The notes under the pieces were generated by a model. It had not been told where the DNA came from. It ran no database searches and worked only from the letters and a program-made list of their open reading frames with translations. A DNA stretch of 64,000 nucleotides, from the NCBI RefSeq assembly GCF_015704865.1, contig NZ_JADQTO010000016.1, positions 151,168 through 215,167 on the forward strand. Reading direction: 5' to 3'. This DNA comes from Actinoplanes aureus (GTDB lineage Bacteria > Actinomycetota > Actinomycetes > Mycobacteriales > Micromonosporaceae). Positions 25,694 to 34,627 of the stretch are shown here, piece after piece; within the stretch, counting starts at the first letter, position 1, and every line of letters starts with the position of its first letter. Both the position numbers and the translations under genes were made by a program.

Positions 25694-26833
25694 GTGGCCG
25701 AGGAGAACCAGATCAGTTCGGTACGGCAGTTCCGCCGCTTCGCCCTCGCGGTCTGCGTCGTCGGTGTGCTCGTCCAGCTCCTGCTCACCACGTACTACCT
25801 GGGCATGGGGCACAAGGCCGCGCCGCACCACCTGCCGGTCGGCCTGATCGCCGCGGACGCGCAGCGTACGCAGGTCACCGCCATGCTGGAGGAGGACGGT
25901 GCCTTCGCGGTGGTGGAGTACACCGCGGCCGACCGGCTGATCACGGCGATCCGGGAGCGGGACGTCTACGGCGGCGTGGATCTCACCGGCGACCAGCCGA
26001 TGCTCTACGTGGCCGGGGCGGCCGGTGCGTCCGCCGCGACGCTGCTGCGGTCCACCTACACCGGCCTCGTGCAGCAGCAGAAGGCCAGCCGGCTGGCCAC
26101 GCTGGGTGAGCAGATCCCGGTCGCCCAGGCGGAGGCGCTGGTCACCGCGCCCCCGGTGACCGACGTGGTGCCGCTTCCCGCGGACGACGTCAACGGCGTG
26201 TCACTGGGCTTCCTCACCCAGGCGTTGTCCCTGGGCGGGACGATCGCGTCGATGGGACTGGGGCGCCTGATTCCGCGTACCCGTAGATCCTGGAAGCGCG
26301 GCGCTGGCCACCTGGCCACCTTGATCGTCTATGCGGTCGGCTCGGCCGCCGCGGTGCTCTGGTCGATGAGCTGGTTCGGCGTCGGCGTCGGCGCCGACCA
26401 GGTGGAAATGCTGCTGATCTTCTCGCTGATCTCGCTCGCGGTGACCGGTTCGACGGCCGGCGCGGTCGCGCTGATCGGCCCGGCCGGTGCGCTGGTCGGC
26501 GCCTTCTACTTCACGGTCGGCACGGTGATCTCCGGGGCCAGCATCCTGCCCGAGTTCCTGCCGGCCTTCGGCCGTCACCTCGGCGAGAACCTGCCCACCG
26601 GCGCCGGCGTCCAGGCGGTACGCGACAACCTCTACTTCCCGGACGCCCCGATCGGCAGACACCTGCTGATCCTGTCCCTGTACGCGGCGATCGGCTGCCT
26701 CATCGTGCTGGTCACCAACATCCTGCCGAACCGGGGCGACCGGACGTCCGAGGTCGATCTGGCGGCGACCGTACGGCTGGAGGGATTTTCTCCGGCCGGG
26801 CCTCAGATTTCCGGGCGCGCGCCGAACGAGTAA
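25694..26833 (+). CDS. Membrane protein resembling YhgE/Pip or ABC-2 type permeases
   Basis: This 379-residue protein has one N-terminal transmembrane helix (about 16-36), an extracytoplasmic domain of about 140 residues (PVGLIAADAQRTQVTAMLEEDG...), then five or more helices after residue 175. This is the YhgE/Pip or ABC-2 permease layout. GTG 25694 begins 40 bases after the dehydratase stop. No ATPase is adjacent, so the export role is not certain. Confidence 0.7.
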   Translation: MAEENQISSVRQFRRFALAVCVVGVLVQLLLTTYYLGMGHKAAPHHLPVGLIAADAQRTQVTAMLEEDGAFAVVEYTAADRLITAIRERDVYGGVDLTGDQPMLYVAGAAGASAATLLRSTYTGLVQQQKASRLATLGEQIPVAQAEALVTAPPVTDVVPLPADDVNGVSLGFLTQALSLGGTIASMGLGRLIPRTRRSWKRGAGHLATLIVYAVGSAAAVLWSMSWFGVGVGADQVEMLLIFSLISLAVTGSTAGAVALIGPAGALVGAFYFTVGTVISGASILPEFLPAFGRHLGENLPTGAGVQAVRDNLYFPDAPIGRHLLILSLYAAIGCLIVLVTNILPNRGDRTSEVDLAATVRLEGFSPAGPQISGRAPNE

Positions 26834-26835
26834 GC

Positions 26836-27423
26836 GTGGGTATCGAGGGAGTGAACTCGCGCATCGCTGACATCCAGAGCCGGATCATCGCGTTGCAGAC
26901 ACAACAGGCCACGACCACCGCGGCGCGTACGGCCACGCCCAGCGCCGGTAGCAGCAATTTCGCCGCACACCTGCAAAAGGCGGTCGCGTCGACGACGGCG
27001 GCCCATTCGCACGAGGTCAACGCCAAGGGAATTCCGGTCGATCTGGCCGCGTACGGCAACGGCCGGATCCCGGAGAACGCCCTGGCCCGCGTCGGCAACA
27101 CCAGCCACAAGCTGTGGGCGCCGGCCGCCGAGAACCTGAACCGGATGATCGAGGACGCCAAGCGGGACGGGGTCACGATCGGCATCACCGACTCGTACCG
27201 GCCCTACGCGGAGCAGGTCGACCTGGCCCGCCGCAAGGGGCTGTACTCCCAGGGCGGGCTCGCGGCCAAGCCGGGCACCAGCGAGCACGGCTGGGGCATG
27301 GCCACCGACCTGGACCTGAACAGCAAGGCTCTCGACTGGATGCGCAAGAACGCCACGAACTACGGCTTCGTGGAGGACGTGCCACGGGAGCCGTGGCACT
27401 GGGCGTACCACCCGAAGGGTTGA
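26836..27423 (+). CDS. M15 family D,D-carboxypeptidase (VanY-like)
   Basis: This 195-residue peptidase has the M15B/VanY signatures: ITDSYRPYAEQ, SEHGWGMATDLDLN (zinc His and Asp) and EPWHWAYHP (catalytic Glu and zinc His). The N-terminus (GVNSRIADIQSRIIALQ) resembles that of actinobacterial peptidoglycan hydrolases linked to flagellar or envelope loci. It has no signal peptide, so export needs another route or the protein is intracellular. GTG 26836 follows the membrane protein stop by 2 bases. Confidence 0.85.
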   Translation: MGIEGVNSRIADIQSRIIALQTQQATTTAARTATPSAGSSNFAAHLQKAVASTTAAHSHEVNAKGIPVDLAAYGNGRIPENALARVGNTSHKLWAPAAENLNRMIEDAKRDGVTIGITDSYRPYAEQVDLARRKGLYSQGGLAAKPGTSEHGWGMATDLDLNSKALDWMRKNATNYGFVEDVPREPWHWAYHPKG

Positions 27424-28258
27424 TGTCGGAAGGGCCGCGGCGAAGCGCCCCGGCCCGCGCCCCAGGCCCGCCCGGGATCTCGCCGGGGCGGGTGATACGC
27501 CAGCCGTCCTGGTCGTCGGCCCACCGCCGCCAGCCGTCCGAGATCCGCCGCAGGCCGGCCTCGTCCGCCGCCCCGGTGCGCAGCGCGGTGTCGGCCATGT
27601 CCGACTTCAGGATCCGGTCTGCCCAGAGTCCGCCCCACCACGCGCGGTCCTCGTCGTCGGCGAAGCACCAGACGCTCGCGGTCGCGGTGATGTCGGTGAA
27701 ACCGGCGGCCCGGGCCCAGGCCAGCATCCGCCGCCCGGCGTCCGGCTCGCCGCCGTTGCCGCGGGCCACCCGCTGGTACAGAGCCAGCCACTCGTCCAGC
27801 TCAGGGATCTGCGGGAACCAGGTGAAGGCCGCGTAGTCACTGTCCCGGGCGGCGACCACGCCGCCTGGCCTCGTGACCCGGCGCATCTCTCGCAGCGCGG
27901 CCACCGGGTCAGCCACGTGCTGGAGCACCTGGTGGGCGTGGACGACATCGAATGTGTCGTCCGGGAAGTCGAGCGCGTGCACGTCGCCGGTCGCGAAGTC
28001 CACGTTCGGCAGGCCGCGCCGCTCGACCTCGGCCCGGGCCAGGTTCAGCGCCGCGGCGGTCTGCTCCAGCGCGGTGACACGGCCGGGTGTGATGCGTGTC
28101 GCCAGGTCAGCGGTGATGGTGCCGGGGCCGCATCCGACGTCCAGCAGGGAAATTCCGGAGGAAAGATGCGGCAGCAGGTACGCCGCCGAATTCTCTGCGG
28201 TGCGCCAGCGGTGTGAGCGCAAGACCGACTCGTGGTGCCCGTGGGTGTACGTCGCCAT
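27185..28258 (-). CDS. Class I SAM-dependent methyltransferase with read-through extension
   Basis: The first 260 residues or so are a Rossmann methyltransferase: LLDVGCGPGTITADLA (motif I), DFATGDVHALDF, FDVVHAHQVLQHVADPVAALREM. Relatives end shortly after DGW...HGE-like residues (here DDQDGWRITRPGEIP). This frame has no stop there and runs on for about 80-90 residues to 27185, overlapping 239 bases of the M15 gene in antisense. The extension looks like antisense M15 sequence, not a real domain, so the natural stop appears to be lost. Confidence 0.78.
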   Translation of the reverse strand: MATYTHGHHESVLRSHRWRTAENSAAYLLPHLSSGISLLDVGCGPGTITADLATRITPGRVTALEQTAAALNLARAEVERRGLPNVDFATGDVHALDFPDDTFDVVHAHQVLQHVADPVAALREMRRVTRPGGVVAARDSDYAAFTWFPQIPELDEWLALYQRVARGNGGEPDAGRRMLAWARAAGFTDITATASVWCFADDEDRAWWGGLWADRILKSDMADTALRTGAADEAGLRRISDGWRRWADDQDGWRITRPGEIPGGPGARAGALRRGPSDINPSGGTPSATAPVARPPRSRSSWRSCASSREPCCSGPGRWPCPSRARWCPAWPRARPGSTAPCGGPGRPAPRRAGTSR

Positions 28259-28286
28259 GCCCTCGAAGCTAGTGCCTTGATCTCCA

Positions 28287-28310
28287 TATGTGGGACATGC
28301 ATCTCACATA
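28287..28310. promoter_or_regulatory. Inverted repeat upstream of asd
   Basis: TATGTGGGA (28287-28295) and TCTCACATA (28302-28310) are inverted with 8 of 9 matches around CATGCA. It lies 51 bases before the asd start, and an AT-rich stretch follows. This looks like a regulator site or a promoter element for asd or the divergent methyltransferase gene. Confidence 0.55.
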
Positions 28311-28360
28311 ATGAACAACATGATTTCTTGGTACGCAGTTCAGGCCGTATTTTGGTGCCC

Positions 28361-29401
28361 ATGAGGATCGGCATTGTGGGTGCGACGGGACAGGTCGGTG
28401 GCGTCATGCGCCGCATCCTGGCCGATCGCCAAGGTTTGAACGGGCTCGGCCCGATTGACCAGCTCCGGCTCTTCGCTTCCGCGCGCAGCGCGGGCCGCAC
28501 CCTCCCGTGGGGTTCCGGCGAGGTGACCGTCGAGGACGCGGCGACCGCTGACTACAGCGGCCTGGACATCGTGCTCTTCTCGGCCGGCAAGGGCGGCTCG
28601 AAGGAGTACGCGCCTCGCGTCGCCGAGGCCGGCGCCGTGGTCGTCGACAACTCGTCGGCCTGGCGGATGGACCCGGAGGTCCCGCTGGTCGTCGCCGAGG
28701 TGAACCCGGACGCCGTCAAGCAGCGTCCCCGGGGCATCATCGCCAACCCGAACTGCACGACCATGGCCGCGATGCCGGTGCTGCGCCCGCTGCACGACGA
28801 GGCCGGTCTGGTCTCCTTCATCGCCACCACCTACCAGGCGGTCGGCGGTGCCGGGCTGGCCGGTGTGGCCGAGCTCGACGAGCAGGTCAAGAAGGTGGCG
28901 GACCGGGCGACCGAGCTGACCTACGACGGGTCCGCCGTCGAGTTCCCCGAGCCCAGGGTCTTCCCGCGGCCGATCGCCTTCAACGTCATCCCGCAGGCCG
29001 GGTCGTTCGTCGACGACGGCAGCTTCGAGACCGACGAGGAGCAGAAGCTCCGCAACGAGAGCCGCAAGATCCTCGGGCTGCCGGATCTGCTGGTGTCCGG
29101 GACCTGCGTGCGCGTACCGGTCTTCACCGGCCACTCGCTCCAGGTCAACGCGCGCTTCGCCCGTCCGGTCAGCCCGTCGCGGGCGCGCGAGATCCTCGCC
29201 TCCGCGCCCGGCGTGGAACTCTCCGATGTGCCCACCCCGCTGCAGGCGGCCGGCCGTGACCCGTCCTACGTGGGGCGCTTCCGGGTCGACCCGACCGCGG
29301 AGAACGGGCTGTCGTTCTTCATCTCGAACGACAACCTTCGCAAGGGGGCCGCGCTGAACGCCGTACAGATCGCCGAGCTGATCGCCGCCGAATTGCGCTG
29401 A
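28361..29401 (+). CDS. asd: Aspartate-semialdehyde dehydrogenase
   Basis: The 346-residue enzyme reduces aspartyl phosphate to the semialdehyde for lysine, threonine, methionine and diaminopimelate synthesis. MRIGIVGATGQVGGVM is the NADP site, NPNCTTMAAMPVLRPL carries the catalytic Cys, and the catalytic His is in VFTGHSLQVN. The ATG at 28361 is well supported by homology. No aspartokinase gene is adjacent. A strong terminator follows. Confidence 0.94.
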   Translation: MRIGIVGATGQVGGVMRRILADRQGLNGLGPIDQLRLFASARSAGRTLPWGSGEVTVEDAATADYSGLDIVLFSAGKGGSKEYAPRVAEAGAVVVDNSSAWRMDPEVPLVVAEVNPDAVKQRPRGIIANPNCTTMAAMPVLRPLHDEAGLVSFIATTYQAVGGAGLAGVAELDEQVKKVADRATELTYDGSAVEFPEPRVFPRPIAFNVIPQAGSFVDDGSFETDEEQKLRNESRKILGLPDLLVSGTCVRVPVFTGHSLQVNARFARPVSPSRAREILASAPGVELSDVPTPLQAAGRDPSYVGRFRVDPTAENGLSFFISNDNLRKGAALNAVQIAELIAAELR

Positions 29402-29418
29402 CCTTTCGCGTTTCTCGC

Positions 29419-29447
29419 ACCGCCCCGGCCGTCTCGGCCGGGGCGGT
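29419..29447 (+). terminator. Terminator after asd
   Basis: ACCGCCCCGGCCG (29419-29431) and CGGCCGGGGCGGT (29435-29447) form a 13-bp perfect stem with a TCT loop, followed by TTG. It starts 18 bases after the asd stop. Confidence 0.85.
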
Positions 29448-29537
29448 TTGTCGTTTCCAGAGGGATACATATTTGAAATCTGGGCTTTTTCGCACGAATC
29501 GGTAGCGCTTGGCCGGTTTTAGCGGCACAGTGATGGA

Positions 29538-29744
29538 ATGAACGACAGTGGGCTCGGCGGAGCAGGCTCCTTCTGGTGCCTCCGCGACCACCGGGTGGAA
29601 AGCGGGGACGACGTGTGCCCCGCCCAATACCGGCTCGGTCCCTACGCCACGGCTGACGAAGCGACGCGGGCACTCGAAACGGTCGAGAAGCGCAATGCCG
29701 AGTGGGATGCCGAGGACGCCCGCTGGACAGGGGAGGCCAGCTAA
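29538..29744 (+). CDS. Small conserved actinobacterial protein with a SPOR-like composition
   Basis: This 68-residue acidic protein reads FWCLRDHRVESGDDVCPAQYRLGPYATADEATRALETVEKRNAEW. It resembles short proteins found in many actinobacteria, which contain one Cys pair and an LGPYAT...EA..AL segment like a SPOR repeat. The Cys pair could bind metal or form a disulfide. Function unknown. It is preceded by an AT-rich promoter region after the asd terminator. Confidence 0.7.
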   Translation: MNDSGLGGAGSFWCLRDHRVESGDDVCPAQYRLGPYATADEATRALETVEKRNAEWDAEDARWTGEAS

Positions 29745-29827
29745 CGCCCGGTGCCGGGATTCCAGCCGGAACCGCGCATCGCCAGGCGCGGACGTGCCCG
29801 CAGTCATTCGCAAGGAGGAACACCTCG

Positions 29828-32800
29828 ATGCCCGCTGCCTCGATGCCTGCTGCAAAAAAGGCCTCGACCAGACCCGCTGCCTCCGGCGCGGGCTCAAAAA
29901 CCAAAACCACATCATCCGGTACGGGCACCCGCACGTCCGCCGCCACCAGGAACGCCGCTCCAGCCTCGGCCGCGAAGAATGCGCGCCCGTCCGCCTGGAA
30001 TGCCGCGCCCGCTGCCGCCCGGAAGAGTGCGGCCGGGTCAGGTCGCAATGTCGGTTCCGGGGCCGCGCGGAGTGCCGCTCCGGGCTCGCGGGCGGCTGGG
30101 GCTGCGGTTTCCGGCCGTAGTGTCAAGGCCGCTCCCGCCGCTTCCACGTCTAAGACTGGTGCGTCCAAGGCCGCTTCCACGTCCAAGGCTGCTGCGTCCA
30201 AGGCTGCTGCCTCCAAGGTTTCTTCCGCGTCCAAGGTCGCTCCCGCGGTGAAGGTCGCCGTCCGGAACGGCGCTGGCAAGGCCGCGCCGGCGGCTAGGTC
30301 CGGTCCGGCATCCAAGACTTCCGTTCGTGGTGGCGCCACGGCGGTTAACACCAAGCCATCAGTGCGGACCGCTACCGCCGCAATGAAGACAGCGGGCCGG
30401 ACGGCGCCCGCGCCCCGGTCAGGCCGCTCTGATCGGGTGGTCCCGGCGGCACGGTCGTCCGGTGCCAAGGCCGCGTCCACGCCGGAAAAGTCGCGACTGG
30501 CCGGTCGGGGTAAGGCGGCTGCGCCGGTCGCCGTGTCGGTGGCCGGGAGCAGCTCGGGCCGGGCGGTTGCCAAGCGCGTCGCGGCTGCGGTCGCGACGCG
30601 GACGGCGCGATCGGGTGCCGGCACTTCGGTGACTCTCAAGGCTCCGGGCACCGCAAAGGCCGTCACTTCGAAGGCCGCCGGTTCGAAGGCTGTTACTTCG
30701 AAGGCCGCCAGCTCAAAGGCTGTTACTTCGAAGGCCGCCAGCTCAAAGGCTGTTACTTCGAAGGCCGCCAGCTCAAAGGCTGTTACTTCGAAGGCCGCCC
30801 GCTCAAAGGGCGTTACTTCAAAGGCCGCCAGCTCAGAGGGCGTCGCCCCAAAGGCCGCCGGTTCAAGGGCCGCCACTTTGAAGGGGACTACGTCAAAGGC
30901 GGCCACGACCGGAAAGGTCGCGGCCGCGAAACCCGTCAAGGCCAACGGTGCGAAGGCGGCTGGGAAGGCAGCGATCGTAAAGTCCGCGGCCGTCCGTGTG
31001 AGCGGTGTGAAGTCCACGGCCGTCAAAGCCAACGGTGCTAACGCGGCCGGGAAAGCTGGGGCGATCAAAGCCAACGGTGTGCGGGCTGCGGGAAGGACTG
31101 CAATCGCGCAGTCTGCGGCAGCCGTCAGAGCCGGCGGACTGCGGACCGCGGCCGGGAAGACCGGGCTCGTCAAGACCGTGACCGCGAAATCCGCCGCGAG
31201 CGGGACGGCGGCCGGGAAGTCTCCTGTCGGCCGGCCCGCGACGGTCAAGCGCGCTTCGGCCAAGGCCGCACCCGCTGCGGCCGGAGTCAATCCTGCCAAG
31301 AGCGTCTCGGCCAAGTCTGCGGCGGCTAAGTCCGCGGCGGCCAAGGCTGCGATGGCCAAGTCTGCGGGGGCCAAGGCTGCGATGGCCAAGTCTGCGGGGG
31401 CTAAGGCTGCGGGGAAGGCTGTGGTGCCTGTGCAAGCTGGCCGGGCGTCCGCGAAGGCTGGGGGCGCTGCGCGCAGCGGTGCCGTGGTTGCGGGTCCTCG
31501 GTCGGCTGGGAAGCGGGAGACCGCTGGGGTGAAGCGGGCGGCTGAAGGACGGGTATCGAAGCCGGTCGCTGGTGGGCAGGGCGCTTCGAAGGCTCGGTCG
31601 GCGGCGGTGAGCCGGGTGGCTGTGAGCGCCGCGGCGCGGGTGCCGGCGGGACGTTCTAAGGCCGCGCCCGCTCCCCGGCCGGTTCGGTCCCAGTCGGGCG
31701 ACACCGGTCCGGCCCTGGGTGGCCGGGTGGCGAGTGGAACGGCCGGCAAGCTGGGGGTCGTAGGCAGCAACGGCAAGCGCCGGGTTGCGGCGGCCATGAG
31801 CAATCTGCCGAAGTCGCAGATCACTGTTTCTGCCGGAGACGAGCCGGACGATCTTTCCGAGGCTGGACGGCCGGGTACTGCAGGCGAGACGGTGGCTGAG
31901 GCCGGCCAGGCGTCGGACGTGCCATTCCTGAGCGGCTGGTTCCCATCGGGCTCGGGGGCGGCGAGCCCTGACCGGGACTCCGACAAGTGGGGATCGGACC
32001 GGCCGGACCTGGAGGCGCTCGGTGCCGCGGTGCCCGTTGAGGACACGGAAGCTAGTGGCCAGCCGTCCGATGAATCGGCGGCCGGGCAAGCTGGGGAAAG
32101 TGACCCGAACGCGGTCGCGATTGGCATCGCGCGGGTTCCGGGGATGGAAGCGGCTCGTATGGAGCCAGACACCATGTTGGTGAGCCGGAGGAGCGGATCC
32201 GCTGTCCGGGCCGAGGCGGCCGCCGCTGCGCGACGAGCTCCGGTCCGGGTGATCAAAGCCGGTCGTAAGGGCGAGACGGCGGCTACGGCCACTGAGACAG
32301 CGGCTCAGGCGACTGAGGTGGCGGCTCAGGTGACCGAGACAGCGGCTGAGGCTGCGGGCGATGCGGCTCACGCGGCCGGCGCTGCCGCTAAGGCCGCGGA
32401 GAGCGCTGCCCTGGCTGCGGGTACCGCGGCAGCGGCGGCAGGGACCGCGGCGCGGGCTGCGGAAAGCATGGCCGAGGCGGAAGCCGAAACCGGAACTGGA
32501 GCCACAGGGATGACGCGCTCGAAACCGGCAGCCAGGACCGGAACGACTGCGAAGAAGTCGACCACCGCGAAGGCCGCCGGATCCAAGGCAACCGGCCCGA
32601 AGGTCACCGGGACCAAGGCGGTCGGAGTTAAGGCCGCTGCGGCGAAGACGGCCGGGGCTAAGGCCGCTGCGACCAAGACAGCCGGAGCCAAAGCGACAGC
32701 CACCGGAACGAAGACAACCGGAGCCAAAGCGACCGCCGCCAAGACTGCTGCCACCAAGACTGCTGCCACCAAGACGGCCGCGACGAAGACGGCCGCGACG

Positions 32801-34567
32801 AAGACGGCCGCGACGAAGACGGCCGCGACGAAGACGGCCGCGACGAAGACGGCCGCGACGAAGACGGCCGCGACGAAGGCTGCTGCTGCGAAGGCGGGGG
32901 CGAGCAAGGCTTCGGCGCCGAAGGTGGCCGCCGGGAAGGCGACTGTGGGCAAAGCCGCTGCTCCCAGGGCCACTGCGACCAAGTCGACCGCTGCTAGGAC
33001 AGCGGCGTCCAAGGCAGCCCAGACGACGGCTGCCAAAGCTGCGGGGACCACTAGGAAGACGGCAGGCGGTCGGGCTGCGGTGAGCAAGGCGACTGGAACT
33101 GGGGCTACCAAGGCCGCGGGCCGGGGTAGCAGCGCTGCGAAGGCGACTGCGACCAAGACGACGGCAGCTGGGACGAGGACCAAGGCCACCGCGACCAAGG
33201 CCACCGCGACCAAGGCCGCGGCTACGAAGGCCGCAGGGACCAGGGCAGGTGCGGCGAAGGCGACCGGCACTAAGGCTGGTGCGGTGAAGGCGGCGGCTGC
33301 GAAGACGGCTGGGACTAGCGCTGGTGCTGCCAAAGCGACGGCTGCGAAGGTGACCGGCGCCAAGGCGACCGGCAACCGGGCGGGTGCCGCCAGGGCTACG
33401 GCTGTGAAGGCGACCGGGACCAAGGCGGCGGCCGCAAAGGCGACTGCGTCCAAGTCCGTCGCAGCGAAGGCCACGGTTGCAAAGGCGACCGGGACGAGGG
33501 CGGGTGCGGCGAAGGCTACGGCTGTGAAGGCGACCGGGACCAAGGCGACGGCCGCGAAAGCGACCGCGTCCAAGTCCGCAGCGGCCAAGGCTACGGCCGC
33601 GAAGGCCGGTGGGACCAAGGCTGGACTGGCGAAGGCTACGGGCGTTAAGGCCACTGCGGCGAAGGCGACTAAGGCGACGGCCGCGAAGGCGGGTGGGACC
33701 AGGGCTGGAGCGGCGAAGGCTACGGGCGTGAAGGCCACTGCGGCGAAGGCGTCTAAGACGGCGGTTGCGAAGGTGGGCGGGTCTAGGGCCGGCGCGGCGA
33801 AGGCTACGGCCGTGAAGGCCACTGCGGCGAAGGCCGCGGGCACCAGGACTGCGGCGAGAGCGACGTCGGCTAAGGCCACAGGCGTCAAGGCGACCGCTGC
33901 GAAGAGCACGGGTGCGAAGGCGACCGGGACGAAGGCGACGGCCGCCAGGGCGAGTGCCGTTAAGGCGACCGGGACTAAGGCGACCGGCACTAAGGCGACC
34001 GGCACTAAGGCGACCGGCACTAAGGCGACTGCGGTTAAGGCGACCGGGACCAAGGCGACGGCCGCCAGGGGGACTGCGGCTAAGCCGACCGGGACCAAGG
34101 CGACCGGGACCAAGGCGACCGGGGCCAAGGCGGCTGGGGGGCGGAAGGCTGGGGTTCGGGGCTCGACCGGCGCGGCTGCGGTTGCGGCGGCTGAGGAGCG
34201 GGCGATCGCCAAGACGGCTAAGGCCAAGGCGGCTGTTGAGGCGGCCCGGACGGCCGTGAGTAAGGCGGCCCGGGCGGCGGAGGCGGCGGTCAGTGAGATC
34301 GCGATGGAGGTCGGCACGGCTTCGGCTACGGCCAAGCGGGCTGCCAACGCGGCCAAGCAAGCGGTGGGCAAGCAAGCGGGGAGTAAGCAAGCGGCCAAGC
34401 CGGCGGCGGGGAAGCGGGCGGTGAACAAGCCTGCGGTGGCCAAGGCTGGGCGCGCTGAGGGGAACGCGGCCAAGGTGAGCCGGGTGGCGCGTACGTCGGG
34501 GGTTAACGCTGGAGGCGGTCGCAACGCTGCCAAGAGCGGGCCGGCGAAGGCGGCGCGCAAGAGGTAG
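29828..34567 (+). CDS. Giant Ala/Lys-rich tandem-repeat protein, histone H1-like composition
   Basis: The product is 1579 residues and almost entirely low-complexity Ala, Lys, Thr, Gly, Ser and Val. The AAGGAGG ribosome site 9 bases before ATG 29828 fixes the start. Three basic blocks hold repeats of KAASSKAVTS, KTAAT and KATGT type. They are separated by an acidic stretch from about residue 660 (PKSQITVSAGDEPDDLSEAG...) and an Ala-rich stretch (AAQATEVAAQVTETAAEAA) around residue 820-890. The C-terminal 150 residues (AVSKAARAAEAAVSEIAMEVG...KSGPAKAARKR) form a basic helix. It resembles the tails of Lys/Ala-rich nucleoid proteins such as H1-like and AlgP proteins, but has no HU or other fold. 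Nucleic acid binding is inferred. Confidence 0.75.
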   Translation: MPAASMPAAKKASTRPAASGAGSKTKTTSSGTGTRTSAATRNAAPASAAKNARPSAWNAAPAAARKSAAGSGRNVGSGAARSAAPGSRAAGAAVSGRSVKAAPAASTSKTGASKAASTSKAAASKAAASKVSSASKVAPAVKVAVRNGAGKAAPAARSGPASKTSVRGGATAVNTKPSVRTATAAMKTAGRTAPAPRSGRSDRVVPAARSSGAKAASTPEKSRLAGRGKAAAPVAVSVAGSSSGRAVAKRVAAAVATRTARSGAGTSVTLKAPGTAKAVTSKAAGSKAVTSKAASSKAVTSKAASSKAVTSKAASSKAVTSKAARSKGVTSKAASSEGVAPKAAGSRAATLKGTTSKAATTGKVAAAKPVKANGAKAAGKAAIVKSAAVRVSGVKSTAVKANGANAAGKAGAIKANGVRAAGRTAIAQSAAAVRAGGLRTAAGKTGLVKTVTAKSAASGTAAGKSPVGRPATVKRASAKAAPAAAGVNPAKSVSAKSAAAKSAAAKAAMAKSAGAKAAMAKSAGAKAAGKAVVPVQAGRASAKAGGAARSGAVVAGPRSAGKRETAGVKRAAEGRVSKPVAGGQGASKARSAAVSRVAVSAAARVPAGRSKAAPAPRPVRSQSGDTGPALGGRVASGTAGKLGVVGSNGKRRVAAAMSNLPKSQITVSAGDEPDDLSEAGRPGTAGETVAEAGQASDVPFLSGWFPSGSGAASPDRDSDKWGSDRPDLEALGAAVPVEDTEASGQPSDESAAGQAGESDPNAVAIGIARVPGMEAARMEPDTMLVSRRSGSAVRAEAAAAARRAPVRVIKAGRKGETAATATETAAQATEVAAQVTETAAEAAGDAAHAAGAAAKAAESAALAAGTAAAAAGTAARAAESMAEAEAETGTGATGMTRSKPAARTGTTAKKSTTAKAAGSKATGPKVTGTKAVGVKAAAAKTAGAKAAATKTAGAKATATGTKTTGAKATAAKTAATKTAATKTAATKTAATKTAATKTAATKTAATKTAATKTAATKAAAAKAGASKASAPKVAAGKATVGKAAAPRATATKSTAARTAASKAAQTTAAKAAGTTRKTAGGRAAVSKATGTGATKAAGRGSSAAKATATKTTAAGTRTKATATKATATKAAATKAAGTRAGAAKATGTKAGAVKAAAAKTAGTSAGAAKATAAKVTGAKATGNRAGAARATAVKATGTKAAAAKATASKSVAAKATVAKATGTRAGAAKATAVKATGTKATAAKATASKSAAAKATAAKAGGTKAGLAKATGVKATAAKATKATAAKAGGTRAGAAKATGVKATAAKASKTAVAKVGGSRAGAAKATAVKATAAKAAGTRTAARATSAKATGVKATAAKSTGAKATGTKATAARASAVKATGTKATGTKATGTKATGTKATAVKATGTKATAARGTAAKPTGTKATGTKATGAKAAGGRKAGVRGSTGAAAVAAAEERAIAKTAKAKAAVEAARTAVSKAARAAEAAVSEIAMEVGTASATAKRAANAAKQAVGKQAGSKQAAKPAAGKRAVNKPAVAKAGRAEGNAAKVSRVARTSGVNAGGGRNAAKSGPAKAARKR
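30661..30870 (+). repeat. 30-bp tandem repeat in the giant gene
   Basis: Seven tandem 30-base units. The three at 30691-30780 are identical, and the units at 30661, 30781, 30811 and 30841 are diverged. They encode KAASSKAVTS-type decapeptides. Confidence 0.95.
32741..32875 (+). repeat. 15-bp tandem repeat in the giant gene
   Basis: Nine tandem 15-base units, each encoding Lys-Thr-Ala-Ala-Thr. The first two use AAG ACT GCT GCC ACC and the other seven use AAG ACG GCC GCG ACG exactly. Confidence 0.95.
33962..34021 (+). repeat. 15-bp tandem repeat encoding KATGT
   Basis: Four tandem 15-base units starting AAGGCGACCGG, encoding Lys-Ala-Thr-Gly-Thr. Related units recur before and after, mixed with KATAV and KATAA types. 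Confidence 0.9.
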
Positions 34568-34575
34568 CGGGGGAT

Positions 34576-34607
34576 AAGCGGGCCACGCCGAGCGGCGTGG
34601 CCCGCTT
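34576..34607 (+). terminator. Terminator after the giant repeat gene
   Basis: AAGCGGGCCACGCC (34576-34589) and GGCGTGGCCCGCTT (34594-34607) form a 14-bp perfect stem with a GAGC loop, 9 bases after the stop. Confidence 0.9.
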
Positions 34608-34627
34608 CGCGCTGGTAGGAATGAGCC

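Noticed and set aside
30661..30870. CRISPR-like array
   Set aside because: The 30-base units have no spacers, lie inside a coding frame and keep the reading phase.
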